From: Paracoccus xiamenensis
GTDB lineage: Bacteria > Pseudomonadota > Alphaproteobacteria > Rhodobacterales > Rhodobacteraceae
Assembly (NCBI RefSeq): GCF_011308835.1
Contig: NZ_JAAOHY010000003.1
Coordinates: 266,264-330,263, forward strand
Direction of reading: 5' to 3'
Length of the DNA stretch: 64,000 nt
The position numbers were made by a program, and so were the translations under genes. Positions 15,992 to 25,962 of the stretch are shown in pieces. Under the pieces are notes generated by a model. The model ran no database searches and was not told where the DNA came from. It saw only the letters and a program-made list of their open reading frames with translations. The first letter of the stretch is position 1, and the number at the start of each line of letters is the position of its first letter.

Positions 15992-17823
15992 CGATGACGC
16001 AAGCAGCCAGCGCCCCGCTTCTGTCGGTGGAAAACCTCAGCGTGGCTTTCGGGTCCAATCCGGTCATCCACGACCTGTCTTTTTCCGCACCGCAGGGTCG
16101 CACCGTCGCCATCGTCGGCGAAAGTGGTTCGGGCAAAAGCGTGACCTCGCTGTCGATCATGCGGCTGGCGGATCTGGCGGGGGCGAAATTCACCGGCGGG
16201 CGGATCCTGTTTCAGGGCAGCGGCGGCGATATCGACCTTTTGTCGATCAGCCAGGATCAGGCCCGCCACATTCGCGGCAACCAGATCGGCATGATCTTTC
16301 AAGAGCCGATGACCTCGCTGAACCCGGTCTTCACCATTGGCGACCAGATCGCCGAGGTGCTGATGCTGCACGAAAACCGCAGCAAGCCCGACGCCCTGAC
16401 CGAGGCGGAACGCCTGCTGAACCTGGTCCGGCTGCCCGATGCGGCGGGGATGCTGAAGCGCTATCCGCACCAGCTTTCAGGGGGCATGCGCCAGCGGGTG
16501 ATGATCGCCATGGCGCTTGCCTGCCGGCCCAAGCTGCTGATCGCGGATGAGCCGACGACGGCGCTGGATGTGACCATTCAGGCGCAGATCCTGTCCATCC
16601 TGCGCGATTTGCAGGCCGAACTGGGCATGTCGATCATCTTCATCACCCATGACATGGGCGTCGTGGCCGAGATCGCCGATGATGTCGTGGTCATGTGGCA
16701 GGGCCGCAAGGTCGAGGAAGGCCCGGTCGAAAAGGTCTTTGCCGATCCGCAGCACCCCTATACGCAGGCGCTTCTGTCGGCGATCCCGCGGCTGGGCCAG
16801 ATGACGGGAGAGCCGTTCCCACTGCGCACGCCCCTGACCGTGCTGGAAGACGGCGCGCCGAAACTGGTGGGCGAGCGCCGGGTGCAGGACACGGCGCGGA
16901 TGGCGGAGGGTCCGCTAATCCAGGTCCGCGACCTGTCGGTGCGCTTCGACGTGAAGAAGACCTGGCTGGGCCGGACCACCCATTACGTTCCCGCCGTGAC
17001 CAATGTCAGTTTCGACATCCATCCCGGCGAGACGCTGGCGCTGGTGGGCGAAAGCGGGTCGGGCAAGTCGACCATCGCGCGCACCATCATGCAGCTGAAC
17101 AAGCCCCATTCGGGCGATGTGATGTTCGACGGCCGCCCGATGTCGCAGATGGGTCTGGCAGAGCGTCAGCGTCTGCGCCGCGACATCCAGTATATCTTTC
17201 AGGATCCCTTCGCCTCGCTGGATCCGCGCAAGACCGTGGGCTGGTCGGTGGCCGAACCGATCCGCACCCACGGCCTGCTGTCGGGCGACCGAGAAATCAC
17301 CCGCCGCGTGGCCGAGCTGCTGGAACGTGTGGGCCTGCCGGCCGCCGCCGCTGCTCGCTATCCGCACCAGTTCTCGGGCGGGCAGCGCCAGCGTATCTGC
17401 ATCGCCCGCGCCCTTGCCAGCAAGCCGCGCCTGATCATCGCCGACGAGGCGCTGTCGGCGCTGGATGTGTCCATTCAGGCGCAGGTCATCAACCTGTTCA
17501 TGGATCTGCAGAAAGACGAGGGGCTGGCCTATCTGTTCGTCAGCCACGACATGGCCGTGGTCGAGAAGATGAGCCACCGCGTCGCGGTTCTGTATCTGGG
17601 CCAGATCATGGAACTGGGCAGCCGCGCCCAGGTCTTCGAAAATCCATCGCATCCCTATACCCGCCGGCTTCTCTCGGCGGTGCCGGTGCCCGATCCGACC
17701 CGCCGGCCCGACCGCCCGGCGCTGGAAGGCGAGGTGCCATCCACCACGCGGAAGGCGGGCGAAGAACCCGTACCCGTCACCCTGACCGAACTGGCCCCCG
17801 GCCATTTTACAGCGAACACCTGA
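15988..17823 (+). CDS. Dipeptide/oligopeptide ABC transporter ATPase, two fused nucleotide-binding domains
   Basis: A DppD-DppF (GsiA-like) fusion that energises peptide import. The first domain has Walker A GESGSGKS (44-51), LSGGMRQR and [11 protein letters not shown]; the second has GESGSGKST near 354, FSGGQRQR and [11 protein letters not shown]. Each domain is followed by the oligopeptide ATPase C-terminal segment ([24 protein letters not shown]). The 611 residues match GsiA. It is the first full gene of an operon with the binding protein, two permeases and an M14 peptidase. ATG 15988 overlaps the candidate leader ORF; ATG 15994 is an alternative. Confidence 0.92.
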   Translation: MTMTQAASAPLLSVENLSVAFGSNPVIHDLSFSAPQGRTVAIVGESGSGKSVTSLSIMRLADLAGAKFTGGRILFQGSGGDIDLLSISQDQARHIRGNQIGMIFQEPMTSLNPVFTIGDQIAEVLMLHENRSKPDALTEAERLLNLVRLPDAAGMLKRYPHQLSGGMRQRVMIAMALACRPKLLIADEPTTALDVTIQAQILSILRDLQAELGMSIIFITHDMGVVAEIADDVVVMWQGRKVEEGPVEKVFADPQHPYTQALLSAIPRLGQMTGEPFPLRTPLTVLEDGAPKLVGERRVQDTARMAEGPLIQVRDLSVRFDVKKTWLGRTTHYVPAVTNVSFDIHPGETLALVGESGSGKSTIARTIMQLNKPHSGDVMFDGRPMSQMGLAERQRLRRDIQYIFQDPFASLDPRKTVGWSVAEPIRTHGLLSGDREITRRVAELLERVGLPAAAAARYPHQFSGGQRQRICIARALASKPRLIIADEALSALDVSIQAQVINLFMDLQKDEGLAYLFVSHDMAVVEKMSHRVAVLYLGQIMELGSRAQVFENPSHPYTRRLLSAVPVPDPTRRPDRPALEGEVPSTTRKAGEEPVPVTLTELAPGHFTANT

Positions 17824-17838
17824 CACTCGGAGGAACCC

Positions 17839-19359
17839 ATGAAGACATTGACCGCAACCGCGCTGGCGCTGATCCTGTCGGCCGCAGCCTTTGCCGCCCC
17901 GGCCGCAGCCGAGGGCAAGCTGACCATCTCATCCCCGCAGGATCCGGGCGGCTGGGACCCGATCGACACGTTTCTGGTCAACTGGGCCTCGGTCGCGACC
18001 AATGTCTTCGAAGGCCTGACCTATCGCGGACCCGACATGGAACTGGTCCCCGGTCTGGCCGAGGCATGGGAAGAACTCGATGAGGGCAAGCGCATCCGCT
18101 TTACCCTGCGTCAGGGCGTGACCTTCCAGAATGGCGAGCCCTTCACCGCCGAGGCCGTCAAGTTCACCTTCGACCGCCTGCTGGGCGAGGAAGGCGGCAA
18201 GGGGCCGCAGCAATCGAACTATACCTCGATCGCCGAGGTGCAGGTGATCGACGACAAGACCGTCGACTTCATCCTGAAGGAACCCGATCCGGTACTGCTG
18301 ACCAAGCTGGCCGGTTACGGCGCCATGATCGTGCCGCCGAAATACTATGCCGAGGTCGGCGACGCCGAATTCGGCATGAAGCCCATCGGCACCGGCCCGT
18401 TCAAGGTCACCTCCTATGAACCCAAGGTCGGCGTGAAGCTGGAGGCCAATCCCGACTATTGGGGCGGCGCGCCGAAGCTGTCGGAACTTGAATACCGCTT
18501 CATCCCCGAACCCGCGACCGCCGTGGCCGAACTGCAATCTGGCGGCGTCGATCTGGTCATTCCGCCGACCATTCCGATCGGCATGATCCCGACGATCGAG
18601 GCCGACGACAATCTTGAAATCGTCTCGACCGCCGGGCCGACGGTGGCGGCGCTGCGCTTCAACACCCGCGACGGCATCACCAAGGACCCGAATGTCCGCA
18701 AAGCGCTGATCATGGCCGTGGACCGCGAGACCATCGTGAGCTCGATCCTCGCCGGGCAGGCAGAGACCATTGGGTCGTTCCAGGGCAAGGACAGCTTCGG
18801 CTATAGCGCCGATCTGCAGCCGCTGCCCTATGATCCCGAAGGCGCGCAGAAGCTGCTGGCCGATGCCGGCATCCAGCCCGGCGCGACGGTGGAAATCAAC
18901 ACCCGCGGCAATGACTCCACCTTCAACGAGGTCGCCCAGGCCGTCGCAGCCTATCTGTCCACCGTGGGCATCGTCGCGACGATCAAGCCTTACGAAACCA
19001 ACGTGCTGCTGAACGACATCATCCCGCAGGGCAAGACCGGCGCGATGTTCCAGCAATCCTGGGGTGGCTGGACCTTCGATTACGACAACACCGCCTATGC
19101 GATGTATCACACCGGCCAGAAATGGAACCCCTATGACAGCGATCCCGAACTGGACAAGCTGCTGGAGGCACAGCGCCCGATGACCGACAAGGCCGAGCGC
19201 GAGAAGCTGTTGCAGGACATCGCCGTCTATGCCGCCGACCGGGCGCTGGAAATGCCGCTTTACAACCTGAACGCCATCTACGCGATCAACAAGCGGGTCG
19301 AGAATTTCACCCCCGCACCGGACAGCCGCCTGAAGCTGAACGAAGTGACGGTGAAGTAA
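17839..19359 (+). CDS. Peptide ABC transporter substrate-binding protein (family 5)
   Basis: Periplasmic binding protein of the DppA/OppA family, 506 residues, with a clear signal peptide ending near AAFAAPAAAEG (about residue 25). The family signature appears as LTYRGPDMELVPGLAEAWE, followed by the YNLNAIYAINKRVENF region near the C-terminus. It probably decides the substrate; the peptidase and 5-oxoprolinase genes nearby suggest pyroglutamyl or other short peptides, but that is inference. A strong hairpin follows its stop. Confidence 0.9.
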   Translation: MKTLTATALALILSAAAFAAPAAAEGKLTISSPQDPGGWDPIDTFLVNWASVATNVFEGLTYRGPDMELVPGLAEAWEELDEGKRIRFTLRQGVTFQNGEPFTAEAVKFTFDRLLGEEGGKGPQQSNYTSIAEVQVIDDKTVDFILKEPDPVLLTKLAGYGAMIVPPKYYAEVGDAEFGMKPIGTGPFKVTSYEPKVGVKLEANPDYWGGAPKLSELEYRFIPEPATAVAELQSGGVDLVIPPTIPIGMIPTIEADDNLEIVSTAGPTVAALRFNTRDGITKDPNVRKALIMAVDRETIVSSILAGQAETIGSFQGKDSFGYSADLQPLPYDPEGAQKLLADAGIQPGATVEINTRGNDSTFNEVAQAVAAYLSTVGIVATIKPYETNVLLNDIIPQGKTGAMFQQSWGGWTFDYDNTAYAMYHTGQKWNPYDSDPELDKLLEAQRPMTDKAEREKLLQDIAVYAADRALEMPLYNLNAIYAINKRVENFTPAPDSRLKLNEVTVK

Positions 19360-19365
19360 GACGCC

Positions 19366-19391
19366 GGGCCGGCCCCTGACCGGGCCGGCCC
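19366..19391 (+). terminator. Intra-operon GC hairpin after the binding-protein gene
   Basis: GGGCCGGCCC at 19366-19375 and again at 19382-19391 form a very stable stem with a six-base loop, seven bases after the binding-protein stop. There is no T-run. Such hairpins often stabilise the upstream binding-protein message or partly end transcription before the permease genes. Confidence 0.55.
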
Positions 19392-19420
19392 ACACTCAAC
19401 CGGAAAAGCGAGGGCTCGGC

Positions 19421-20344
19421 ATGGCCGGATTTCTGCTCAAACGCCTGCTGCAGGCGGCCTTCGTGGTCGTCGTGGTGACGCTGATCGTGGCATTCGCGGT
19501 GCGCCTGACCGGCGACCCGGCGCTGATGATCGCCTCGGGCGCGACCGAGATAACCGAGGCGGACCTTGCCCGCATCCGCGAGGGGCTGGGCCTGAACGAG
19601 CCCTTTCTCACCCAGTATCTGAACACGCTCTCGGGCCTGTTCACCTGGGATTTCGGCAACAGCTTCATCGGCGGCACCCCGGTCGCCCGGCTGATCGGGT
19701 CTGCGCTGCCGGCGACGCTGGCACTCGCCTTCTGCGCCATGGCGGTGTCGATCCTGCTGTCGATCCCGCTGGGGATATGGGCGGCGGTCCACAAGGGCCG
19801 CGGGGTCGACCAACTGATCCGCGTCGTCTCGCTGGTCGGGCTGTCCTTCCCGAATTTCTGGCTGGCCACGATGATGGTGCTGCTGTTTTCCATTACCCTG
19901 AAATGGCTGCCCCCCAGCGGCATGGTCGGGCCTGCCAGCTTCATCATGCCGGCCGCGACCCTCGGCGTCATCCTGACCGCGACCAATGTGCGGCTGGTCC
20001 GCACCTCGATGCTGGAGGTGCTGAATTCCCAATATATCATGGTCGCCCGCGCCAAGGGCCTGCCAGAGCGCACGGTTCTTTACAAACATGCGCTGCGCAA
20101 CTGCGCCATCCCGCTGATCACCTATATGGGACTGCAATTCGGCGGGCTTCTGGGCGGCGTTGTGGTGGTCGAACGGGTGTTCAACTGGCCCGGCATGGGC
20201 TCGCTTGCTTTCGATGCGGTCGCGTCGCGGGATTACCCGGTGCTGCAATCCGTGATCATGGTGCTGTCCACCCTGATCGTTCTGGTCAACCTGCTGGTCG
20301 ATATCGCCTATGGGCTGGTCGATCCGCGCATCCGGACGGAGTAG
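19421..20344 (+). CDS. Peptide ABC transporter permease (DppB-like)
   Basis: Inner-membrane permease of 307 residues with about six helices, starting with an N-terminal helix (LLQAAFVVVVVTLIVAFAV) and containing the coupling EAA-type loop ARAKGLPERTVLYKHALRN. It lacks a signal sequence, as usual for this family. It pairs with the DppC-like permease four bases downstream and the fused ATPase upstream. Confidence 0.92.
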   Translation: MAGFLLKRLLQAAFVVVVVTLIVAFAVRLTGDPALMIASGATEITEADLARIREGLGLNEPFLTQYLNTLSGLFTWDFGNSFIGGTPVARLIGSALPATLALAFCAMAVSILLSIPLGIWAAVHKGRGVDQLIRVVSLVGLSFPNFWLATMMVLLFSITLKWLPPSGMVGPASFIMPAATLGVILTATNVRLVRTSMLEVLNSQYIMVARAKGLPERTVLYKHALRNCAIPLITYMGLQFGGLLGGVVVVERVFNWPGMGSLAFDAVASRDYPVLQSVIMVLSTLIVLVNLLVDIAYGLVDPRIRTE

Positions 20345-20348
20345 GCCG

Positions 20349-21173
20349 ATGTCGCGCTTTCGTTCGCTGGAATTCATCCTTGGCGCCGGGATCACGCTGG
20401 TAATCTGCGGCCTCGTGCTGGCCTCTGGCTGGCTGTTTCCCGATGTCGGCAAGATCGACCTGATGGCGCGGCTGCTGCCGCCCTTCCAACAGGCCGGCCA
20501 TCCCTTCGGCACCGATCCGCTCGGGCGCGACGTGCTTGCCCGCGCCGTGGCGGGGGGCAAGATCTCGCTGACGGTGGGCTTGGTTTCGGTCGCGGGTTCG
20601 GTGGTGCTGGGCGTCATCATGGGGCTGGTCGCGGGCTATTACCGCGGCATCTGGGACGTGATCCTGATGCGCTTTGCCGATGTGCAACTGGCGCTGCCCT
20701 TCATCCTGCTGGCCATCACCGTGATCGCGGTCATCGGCGGCAGCCTGACCAATACCATCATCCTGCTTATCGTGTCGCAATGGGTGCAATATGCGCGTCT
20801 CGTGCGTGCGCAGGTGCTGGCGCTGCGCGAACGCGAATTCGTGCTGGCGGCGCAGGCCATCGGGGTGAAGAACCGCAATATCCTGTTTCAGCACCTTCTG
20901 CCCAACCTGCTGGGCCCGGTGATCGTGCTGATGACGCTGAACGTCGCAAACAACATCCTGCTGGAAAGCAGCCTGACCTTTCTGGGCCTCGGCGTCGATC
21001 CGACCATCCCCAGTTGGGGCGGCATGCTGGCCGAGGGCCGCACCTATCTGCAATCGGCCTGGTGGGTCAGCGTCTTTCCCGGCCTTGCCATCCTGTTCAC
21101 GGTGCTGGGGCTGAACCTGCTGGGCGACTGGCTGCGCGACCAGCTTGACCCGACCGGAAGGACCGAAAGATGA
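20349..21173 (+). CDS. Peptide ABC transporter permease (DppC-like)
   Basis: Second permease, 274 residues. The N-terminal helix is followed by GTDPLGRDVLAR, the diagnostic DppC motif, and the coupling loop AAQAIGVKNRNILFQHLLPN. Start ATG 20349 was chosen just after the DppB-like stop; the frame extends further upstream but without family similarity. Its stop overlaps the M14 peptidase start (ATGA), so uptake and peptide hydrolysis are translationally linked. Confidence 0.92.
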   Translation: MSRFRSLEFILGAGITLVICGLVLASGWLFPDVGKIDLMARLLPPFQQAGHPFGTDPLGRDVLARAVAGGKISLTVGLVSVAGSVVLGVIMGLVAGYYRGIWDVILMRFADVQLALPFILLAITVIAVIGGSLTNTIILLIVSQWVQYARLVRAQVLALREREFVLAAQAIGVKNRNILFQHLLPNLLGPVIVLMTLNVANNILLESSLTFLGLGVDPTIPSWGGMLAEGRTYLQSAWWVSVFPGLAILFTVLGLNLLGDWLRDQLDPTGRTER

Positions 21174-22888
21174 TCCTGCACCAAGCCAACCCGCCGCGCA
21201 CGCTGGACGCGCTTGTCGCCCGCTTTTCGGACGCGCCCGCCGGCACGCGGGTCGAGGCATGGACGTTCGACGACCGCGCCGCCCGCCGCCGCACCGAAGG
21301 CGCGCTTGCCACGCGCGGCATCACCGCCCGCATCCGGTCGGCCTACAAACCCGTGGTGAGTTTCTTTCTGGAAGAAGCCCGCCCCGGCTTCACCGCCGCC
21401 CGCATCGCCTATCCGGTCCATCCGGCAGCGATCCCGAACCGCTTCCTGCTGGAAAGCTATCCACTGGCGGCGCTGCTGGCCCCGGCGGCGGTCAGCTTCA
21501 CCGCCGGCACCTGCACCGACCTCTATGACATCACCCTGACCTATCCCGAAGGCACCGAAACACACCGCGTTTTCGCCCCCAACCGCGAACATCCCGATCT
21601 GGAAGGCGCGCCCATGCTGTCGCCCTGCGGCTGGCTGATCGCGGGCGACCAGTCGGCCCCGATGCCGACCGATTATGAGGCGCTGTTTCACGGCGCGATG
21701 GAGGCCGTCGCCGCCCATGATTGGGGCCAGGAACCCTATTTCGAAGAACTGAACCTCGCCGTCACCATCCCCGCAGATGATGAAGCCCTGAACCATGATG
21801 ACGAAGCGCTGAGCCTGCGCGAGGCGCTGCACGAGGATCTGTATTTCTCGCTGCTGGAATATTTCGGCCAGCTTTCCGGCCGCCCGGTCGGCGACCGGCA
21901 CCTGCAACCGGGCCAGATCGTGCCGGAAATCACCCAAGGCCCGCCCGGCCTGACCGTCAGCCTGAGGCCCTTGGCGACCGGCGACCGCATGGGTGCGCAT
22001 CAGGTGCTGGACAATACCACCGCGCCGCCCGCCGCTGCGCAGATCCGCGACGAATTGGCGGCGCTCGGCGGCACGCGCTTCACCGCGCCGACCCGCGCCG
22101 GGCGCGAGGTCGAGGCGCGCCATATCAGCGGGGACGGCGCGCCGGTGATGATTTCGGCCGGGCAGCACCCGAACGAAACCAGCGCCATTGTCGGCGCCCT
22201 GCGCGCAGGCCGCGTGCTGAAGGAACGGGGCGCGTCCTTCACCCTGTCGCCGCTGGAAAACCCGGATGGCTATGCGCTGCATGGCCGGCTGGTTGCGGAT
22301 AATCCGCGCCACATGCACCACGCCGCCCGCTACACCGCCTTTGGCGACGATTTGGAATACCGGCAGGCGCCCTCGGCACTCTATGAAAACGCCATCCGCC
22401 AGCAGGCCGAAACGCTCAGCCGCGCGCAGCTGCATATCAACCTGCACGGCTATCCGGCGCATGAATGGACGCGCCCGCTGTCGGGTTATGTCCCGCGCGG
22501 CTTTGCCATGTGGACGCTGCCCAAGGGCTTTTTCCTGGTCATGCGCCATCACGAAGGCTGGGCCGATATCGCCCGCGCCCTGACCGAGGCAGTGACCGCC
22601 GATCTGGCCCGCAATACCGAGTTGATGGAAATGAATGCCCGCCAGATCGCCCTTTACGCGACCCATGCCGGCGAGACGGGTTTCGAGATGGTCAACGGCT
22701 TCCCCTGCTATATCGGCCCCGATCCGCGCCACCGCGTGCCGCTGACGCTGATCACCGAATACCCGGATGAAACCATCTATGGCCCCGCCTTCATCCGCGC
22801 GCATGAGGCGCAGATGCAGACCGTGCTGGCCGCGCAGGCGGCATGGCAGGGGCTGGCCGCGTCAGCGCCGTCGGCGCTGTTGGTCTGA
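21170..22888 (+). CDS. M14-family zinc carboxypeptidase/amidohydrolase
   Basis: The C-terminal half is an M14 (carboxypeptidase A/succinylglutamate desuccinylase) domain: HPNE at 333-336 and His426 in INLHGYP are the expected zinc ligands, and a glutamate in LITEYPDE is a candidate base. The N-terminal 280 residues do not match a family I recognise. There is no signal peptide, so it acts in the cytoplasm on imported peptides, in keeping with its ATGA overlap with the last permease gene. Substrate unknown; release of a terminal residue or an N-acyl group are both possible. It converges with gntR, four bases apart. Confidence 0.8.
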   Translation: MILHQANPPRTLDALVARFSDAPAGTRVEAWTFDDRAARRRTEGALATRGITARIRSAYKPVVSFFLEEARPGFTAARIAYPVHPAAIPNRFLLESYPLAALLAPAAVSFTAGTCTDLYDITLTYPEGTETHRVFAPNREHPDLEGAPMLSPCGWLIAGDQSAPMPTDYEALFHGAMEAVAAHDWGQEPYFEELNLAVTIPADDEALNHDDEALSLREALHEDLYFSLLEYFGQLSGRPVGDRHLQPGQIVPEITQGPPGLTVSLRPLATGDRMGAHQVLDNTTAPPAAAQIRDELAALGGTRFTAPTRAGREVEARHISGDGAPVMISAGQHPNETSAIVGALRAGRVLKERGASFTLSPLENPDGYALHGRLVADNPRHMHHAARYTAFGDDLEYRQAPSALYENAIRQQAETLSRAQLHINLHGYPAHEWTRPLSGYVPRGFAMWTLPKGFFLVMRHHEGWADIARALTEAVTADLARNTELMEMNARQIALYATHAGETGFEMVNGFPCYIGPDPRHRVPLTLITEYPDETIYGPAFIRAHEAQMQTVLAAQAAWQGLAASAPSALLV

Positions 22889-22892
22889 GGGG

Positions 22893-23552
22893 TCAGCCAT
22901 GCACCCCTTCCGCCCGCGTCAGCGCCGCCAGCACCGCACGTTCCGATTGCAGCAGATACTGCTCCAGCCGGCGGGCGGCTTCTTCGGATTCGCCGCGTTT
23001 GACCATGGCGACCAGTTCAAGGTTCTGCGGGATATAGGGGGCGTGCATCATCTCTGGCTCATCCAGCAGGCCGAAGGCCAGCCGCAGCTCGGTCGCGAGC
23101 TTTTCAAAGAAGGCGTTCAGGCGCGGGCTGTCGGCCAGATCGACGATGGCGGCGTGAAACTCCATATTGGCGTTGCCTACGCCCACCCAGTCGCGCCCGG
23201 TGGCCAGTTCCTGCGCCCGCGCGACCGCAGCCGCCATCCGCGCCACTGCCGGATGCTGCGGAAAGGCGCTGCGCAGGGCCTGCACCTCGATCATGCGACG
23301 AACGCGGTAGATGTCGATCACCGCCGCCATGCTGGGCACCGTAACGGACACGCCGCGATTGGCCTCGTACGTTACCAGCCCCTCATTCGTCAGCGACCGG
23401 AAGGCTTCGCGCAGGGTATTGCGCGACACGCCCAGCCGTTCGGCCATGCCGGCCTCGGACAGGCGTTGACCGGGGCGCAGCGCGCCCTGCGCGATCAGGT
23501 CGCGAATATCCGAAGCGACGCGTTCGGCAAGCGAGACTGGGGGTGGCGGCAT
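22893..23552 (-). CDS. GntR-family (FadR subfamily) transcriptional regulator
   Basis: The N-terminal winged helix is visible (LAERVASDIRDLIAQGALRPGQRLSE, then LGVSRNTLREAFRSLTNEGLV), followed by an all-helical FCD domain with histidine/aspartate metal-site candidates (FHAAIVDLA). ATG 23552 was chosen because AGGAAG precedes it; ATGs at 23582 and 23612 are in frame but would bury the operator-like site. It lies between the peptide operon and the pxp operon and is divergent from the latter, and both have FadR-type sites upstream, so it probably controls both in response to a small acid or peptide. Confidence 0.88.
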   Translation of the reverse strand: MPPPPVSLAERVASDIRDLIAQGALRPGQRLSEAGMAERLGVSRNTLREAFRSLTNEGLVTYEANRGVSVTVPSMAAVIDIYRVRRMIEVQALRSAFPQHPAVARMAAAVARAQELATGRDWVGVGNANMEFHAAIVDLADSPRLNAFFEKLATELRLAFGLLDEPEMMHAPYIPQNLELVAMVKRGESEEAARRLEQYLLQSERAVLAALTRAEGVHG

Positions 23553-23583
23553 GGGTTCGGGCTTCCTGAAGTGACCTGCCATC

Positions 23584-23594
23584 CTGTGACACAA
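23584..23594. promoter_or_regulatory. Second FadR/GntR-type operator candidate
   Basis: CTGTGACACAA has a nine-base palindromic core (TGTGACACA) and fits the TNGTNNNACNA pattern with one mismatch. It lies in the 80-base divergent region between gntR and pxpA, so it could mediate autoregulation and control of the pxp operon. Confidence 0.4.
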
Positions 23595-23632
23595 TCGGCC
23601 GCCCGAGGCCACAGCCGCGAAAGGAAAGCGCC

Positions 23633-24388
23633 ATGGACCTGAACAGCGACATGGGCGAAAGCTTCGGCGCCTGGGCGATGGGCGACGATGCGGTGATGCT
23701 GGACATCGTGAGTTCGGCCAATATCGCCTGCGGCTTTCATGCCGGCGATCCTGCGGGGATGCTGGACACGCTGCGCGCTGCGGCCGCCCGCGGCGTGGCC
23801 GTGGGCGCCCATGTCGGCTACCGCGATCTCGCCGGCTTCGGTCGCCGTCCGATGGACGTGCCGCCGCGCGAGCTGACCGCCGATGTGATCTATCAGATCG
23901 GCGCGCTTGACGGGCTGGCGCGGGCGGCGGGGACGCGGGTCACTTACGTCAAACCCCACGGGGCGCTGTATAACACCATCGCGCAGGGCGGCGCGCAGGC
24001 CGATGCCGTCATCGCCGCCATTCGCGCCTATGATGCCACCCTGCCGCTGCTGGCGCTGGCGGGTTCGCCGCTGGTCGCCCATGCCCGCGCCGCCGGGCTG
24101 ACCGTGGTGGCCGAGGCCTTCGCCGACCGCGGATATCAGCCCGACGGCCAACTGGTCTCGCGCCGCGATCCGGGCGCGGTGCTGCACGACCCCGACCTGA
24201 TCGCCGCGCGGATGCTGCGCCTCGCCCGCGATGGCGTGATCGAGGCGCAGGACGGCAGCCTTGTTCCCATCGAGGCGCAATCGATCTGCGTTCACGGCGA
24301 CAACCCCGGCGCGGTCGCCATCGCACGCCGCCTGCGCGCGGTCTTCGACGCGGAAGGGGTCGCGCTGACCCCCTTCGCGAAGGGCTGA
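23633..24388 (+). CDS. pxpA: 5-oxoprolinase subunit PxpA (LamB/YcsF family)
   Basis: Part of the ATP-dependent PxpABC 5-oxoprolinase, which opens 5-oxo-L-proline to glutamate. The 251 residues begin [14 protein letters not shown], the LamB/YcsF hallmark, and contain [40 protein letters not shown] and the terminal [14 protein letters not shown] 23633 follows AAAGGAAA. It heads an operon with a PxpB-PxpC fusion and a biotin carboxylase, with two-base spacing and then overlap. Confidence 0.95.
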   Translation: MDLNSDMGESFGAWAMGDDAVMLDIVSSANIACGFHAGDPAGMLDTLRAAAARGVAVGAHVGYRDLAGFGRRPMDVPPRELTADVIYQIGALDGLARAAGTRVTYVKPHGALYNTIAQGGAQADAVIAAIRAYDATLPLLALAGSPLVAHARAAGLTVVAEAFADRGYQPDGQLVSRRDPGAVLHDPDLIAARMLRLARDGVIEAQDGSLVPIEAQSICVHGDNPGAVAIARRLRAVFDAEGVALTPFAKG

Positions 24389-24390
24389 AC

Positions 24391-25962
24391 ATGCGCTTCC
24401 TGCCCGCCGGTGAAAACGCGCTTCTGGTGCAGCTTGGCAGCCTTGACGAGGTGCTGTCGCTACATGCCAGTCTGCGCGCGAAGCCGGTGCCGGGCATGGC
24501 CGAGATGATTCCGGCGGCCGAGACCCTGCTGATCGGCTTTGATCCCTATCGGATCAGCGCGGCGGAACTGGCGGCGGAAATTGCCCCGCGCGATCTGTCC
24601 CATCGCGATGCCGGCACGGGCCGTGAGGTCGAGATCCCGGTCGATTACGACGGCCAGGACCTGGACGAGGTCGCCGCCCTGACCGACCTCAGCCGCGCCG
24701 AGGTGATCGCGCGGCATACCGGCACGCCCTGGTTGGCGGCATTCAACGGTTTCGCACCCGGCTTCTGCTATCTGACCGGCGGCGACCCGGCCCTTGACGT
24801 GCCGCGACGCGCCACGCCGAGGACAGAGATCCCGGCCGGGTCTGTGGCGCTGGCGGGCACTTTCAGCGGCGTCTATCCGCAATCCAGCCCCGGCGGCTGG
24901 CAGATCATCGGCACCGCGCCGGTCCCGATGTGGGATCTGAACCGCGACCCACCCGCATTGCTGGCACCCGGCGACCGGGTCCGCTTCGTCGATCAGGCCA
25001 AGGCAGGCAGGCTGCGGTCGCAGCCGGCCCGACCCTCAACACCCGAACTCACGCCACCGGCGGCACGCTGGGACATCCTCGCCGCACCCTTTCCGGCGCT
25101 GTTGCAGGATGCCGGGCGGGTGGGGCTTGCCGATCAGGGCATCGCGGCATCGGGCTCGGTCGATCAGGGTGCGCTCCGGGCGCTGAACAGGCTTCTGGGC
25201 AACTCCCCCGGCACGGCCGCGCTGGAGGTTCTGGGCGGCGGTCTGCGCCTGCGCGCGACCGCGCCCTGCACGGTGGCTGCGACCGGGGCGCCACGACAGA
25301 TGCAGGTGAACGGCGCGCCCTTCGCCTCTCATCGGGTGATCGCGCTTGATGCGGGCGATGAACTCGCCCTTGGCCCGGCAGACAGCGGCACCTACGGCTA
25401 TCTTGGCGTCCGCGGCGGTTTTACGGTCGAGCCGGTGCTGGGCAGTGCTGCCACCGACACGCTGGCCCAGATCGGCCCCAAGGTCTTGCGCGCCGGTGAT
25501 TGGCTGGGGCTGGCGGGTGCCCGCGCCGAAGCCGTGCAGCCGCCACTGGCCCAGCCTGCGCTGCCCCGCCCCGGCGATCTGGTGGAAATCGAGGTGACCA
25601 TGGGACCGCGCGCCGACTGGTTTACGCCACAGGTGCAGGCGCAGTTTCTGGCGCAGGACTGGCTGGTCACCCCGCAATCCAGCCGCGTCGGCAAGCGGCT
25701 GGAGGGCCAGCCCCTGCAACGCGATGCCCGCGAATTGCCAAGCGAGGCCACACCCGCCGGTGCCATCCAGATCCCCCATTCCGGCCAGCCCGTGCTGTTT
25801 CTGGCCGATCATCCGCTGACCGGCGGCTATCCGGTGATGGCCGTGGTCGCCGCCCACCATCTTGATCTGGCGGCGCAGGTGCCGCCCGGTGCGCGCATCC
25901 GCTTTCGCGCCCGCGCACCCTTCGCCCCGATCATCCCGAACCCAAGCAGAGGCCGGACATGA
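24391..25962 (+). CDS. 5-oxoprolinase subunits PxpB-PxpC fused (KipI-KipA-like)
   Basis: The first 200 residues are PxpB/KipI (MRFLPAGENALLVQLG, FAPGFCYLTGG, TPRTEIPAGSVALAG); from about 220 to the end it is PxpC/KipA (LQDAGRVGLADQGIAASGSVD, GYLGVRGGF, LADHPLTGGYPVMAVV). In E. coli these are separate proteins. The same two-domain layout makes the carboxyltransferase part of urea carboxylase, which matters because the next gene, overlapping by four bases, supplies a biotin carboxylase and biotin carrier. The role is probably phosphorylation and ring opening of 5-oxoproline; a carboxylation step is possible. Confidence 0.9.
   Translation: MRFLPAGENALLVQLGSLDEVLSLHASLRAKPVPGMAEMIPAAETLLIGFDPYRISAAELAAEIAPRDLSHRDAGTGREVEIPVDYDGQDLDEVAALTDLSRAEVIARHTGTPWLAAFNGFAPGFCYLTGGDPALDVPRRATPRTEIPAGSVALAGTFSGVYPQSSPGGWQIIGTAPVPMWDLNRDPPALLAPGDRVRFVDQAKAGRLRSQPARPSTPELTPPAARWDILAAPFPALLQDAGRVGLADQGIAASGSVDQGALRALNRLLGNSPGTAALEVLGGGLRLRATAPCTVAATGAPRQMQVNGAPFASHRVIALDAGDELALGPADSGTYGYLGVRGGFTVEPVLGSAATDTLAQIGPKVLRAGDWLGLAGARAEAVQPPLAQPALPRPGDLVEIEVTMGPRADWFTPQVQAQFLAQDWLVTPQSSRVGKRLEGQPLQRDARELPSEATPAGAIQIPHSGQPVLFLADHPLTGGYPVMAVVAAHHLDLAAQVPPGARIRFRARAPFAPIIPNPSRGRT

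Noticed and set aside
17929..19395. 488-codon open frame antisense to the peptide-binding protein gene
   Set aside because: The sense gene has a signal peptide and family motifs; the antisense frame does not.
21044..22804. 586-codon open frame antisense to the M14 peptidase gene
   Set aside because: Shadow of a gene with clear zinc-site motifs; no recognisable domain.
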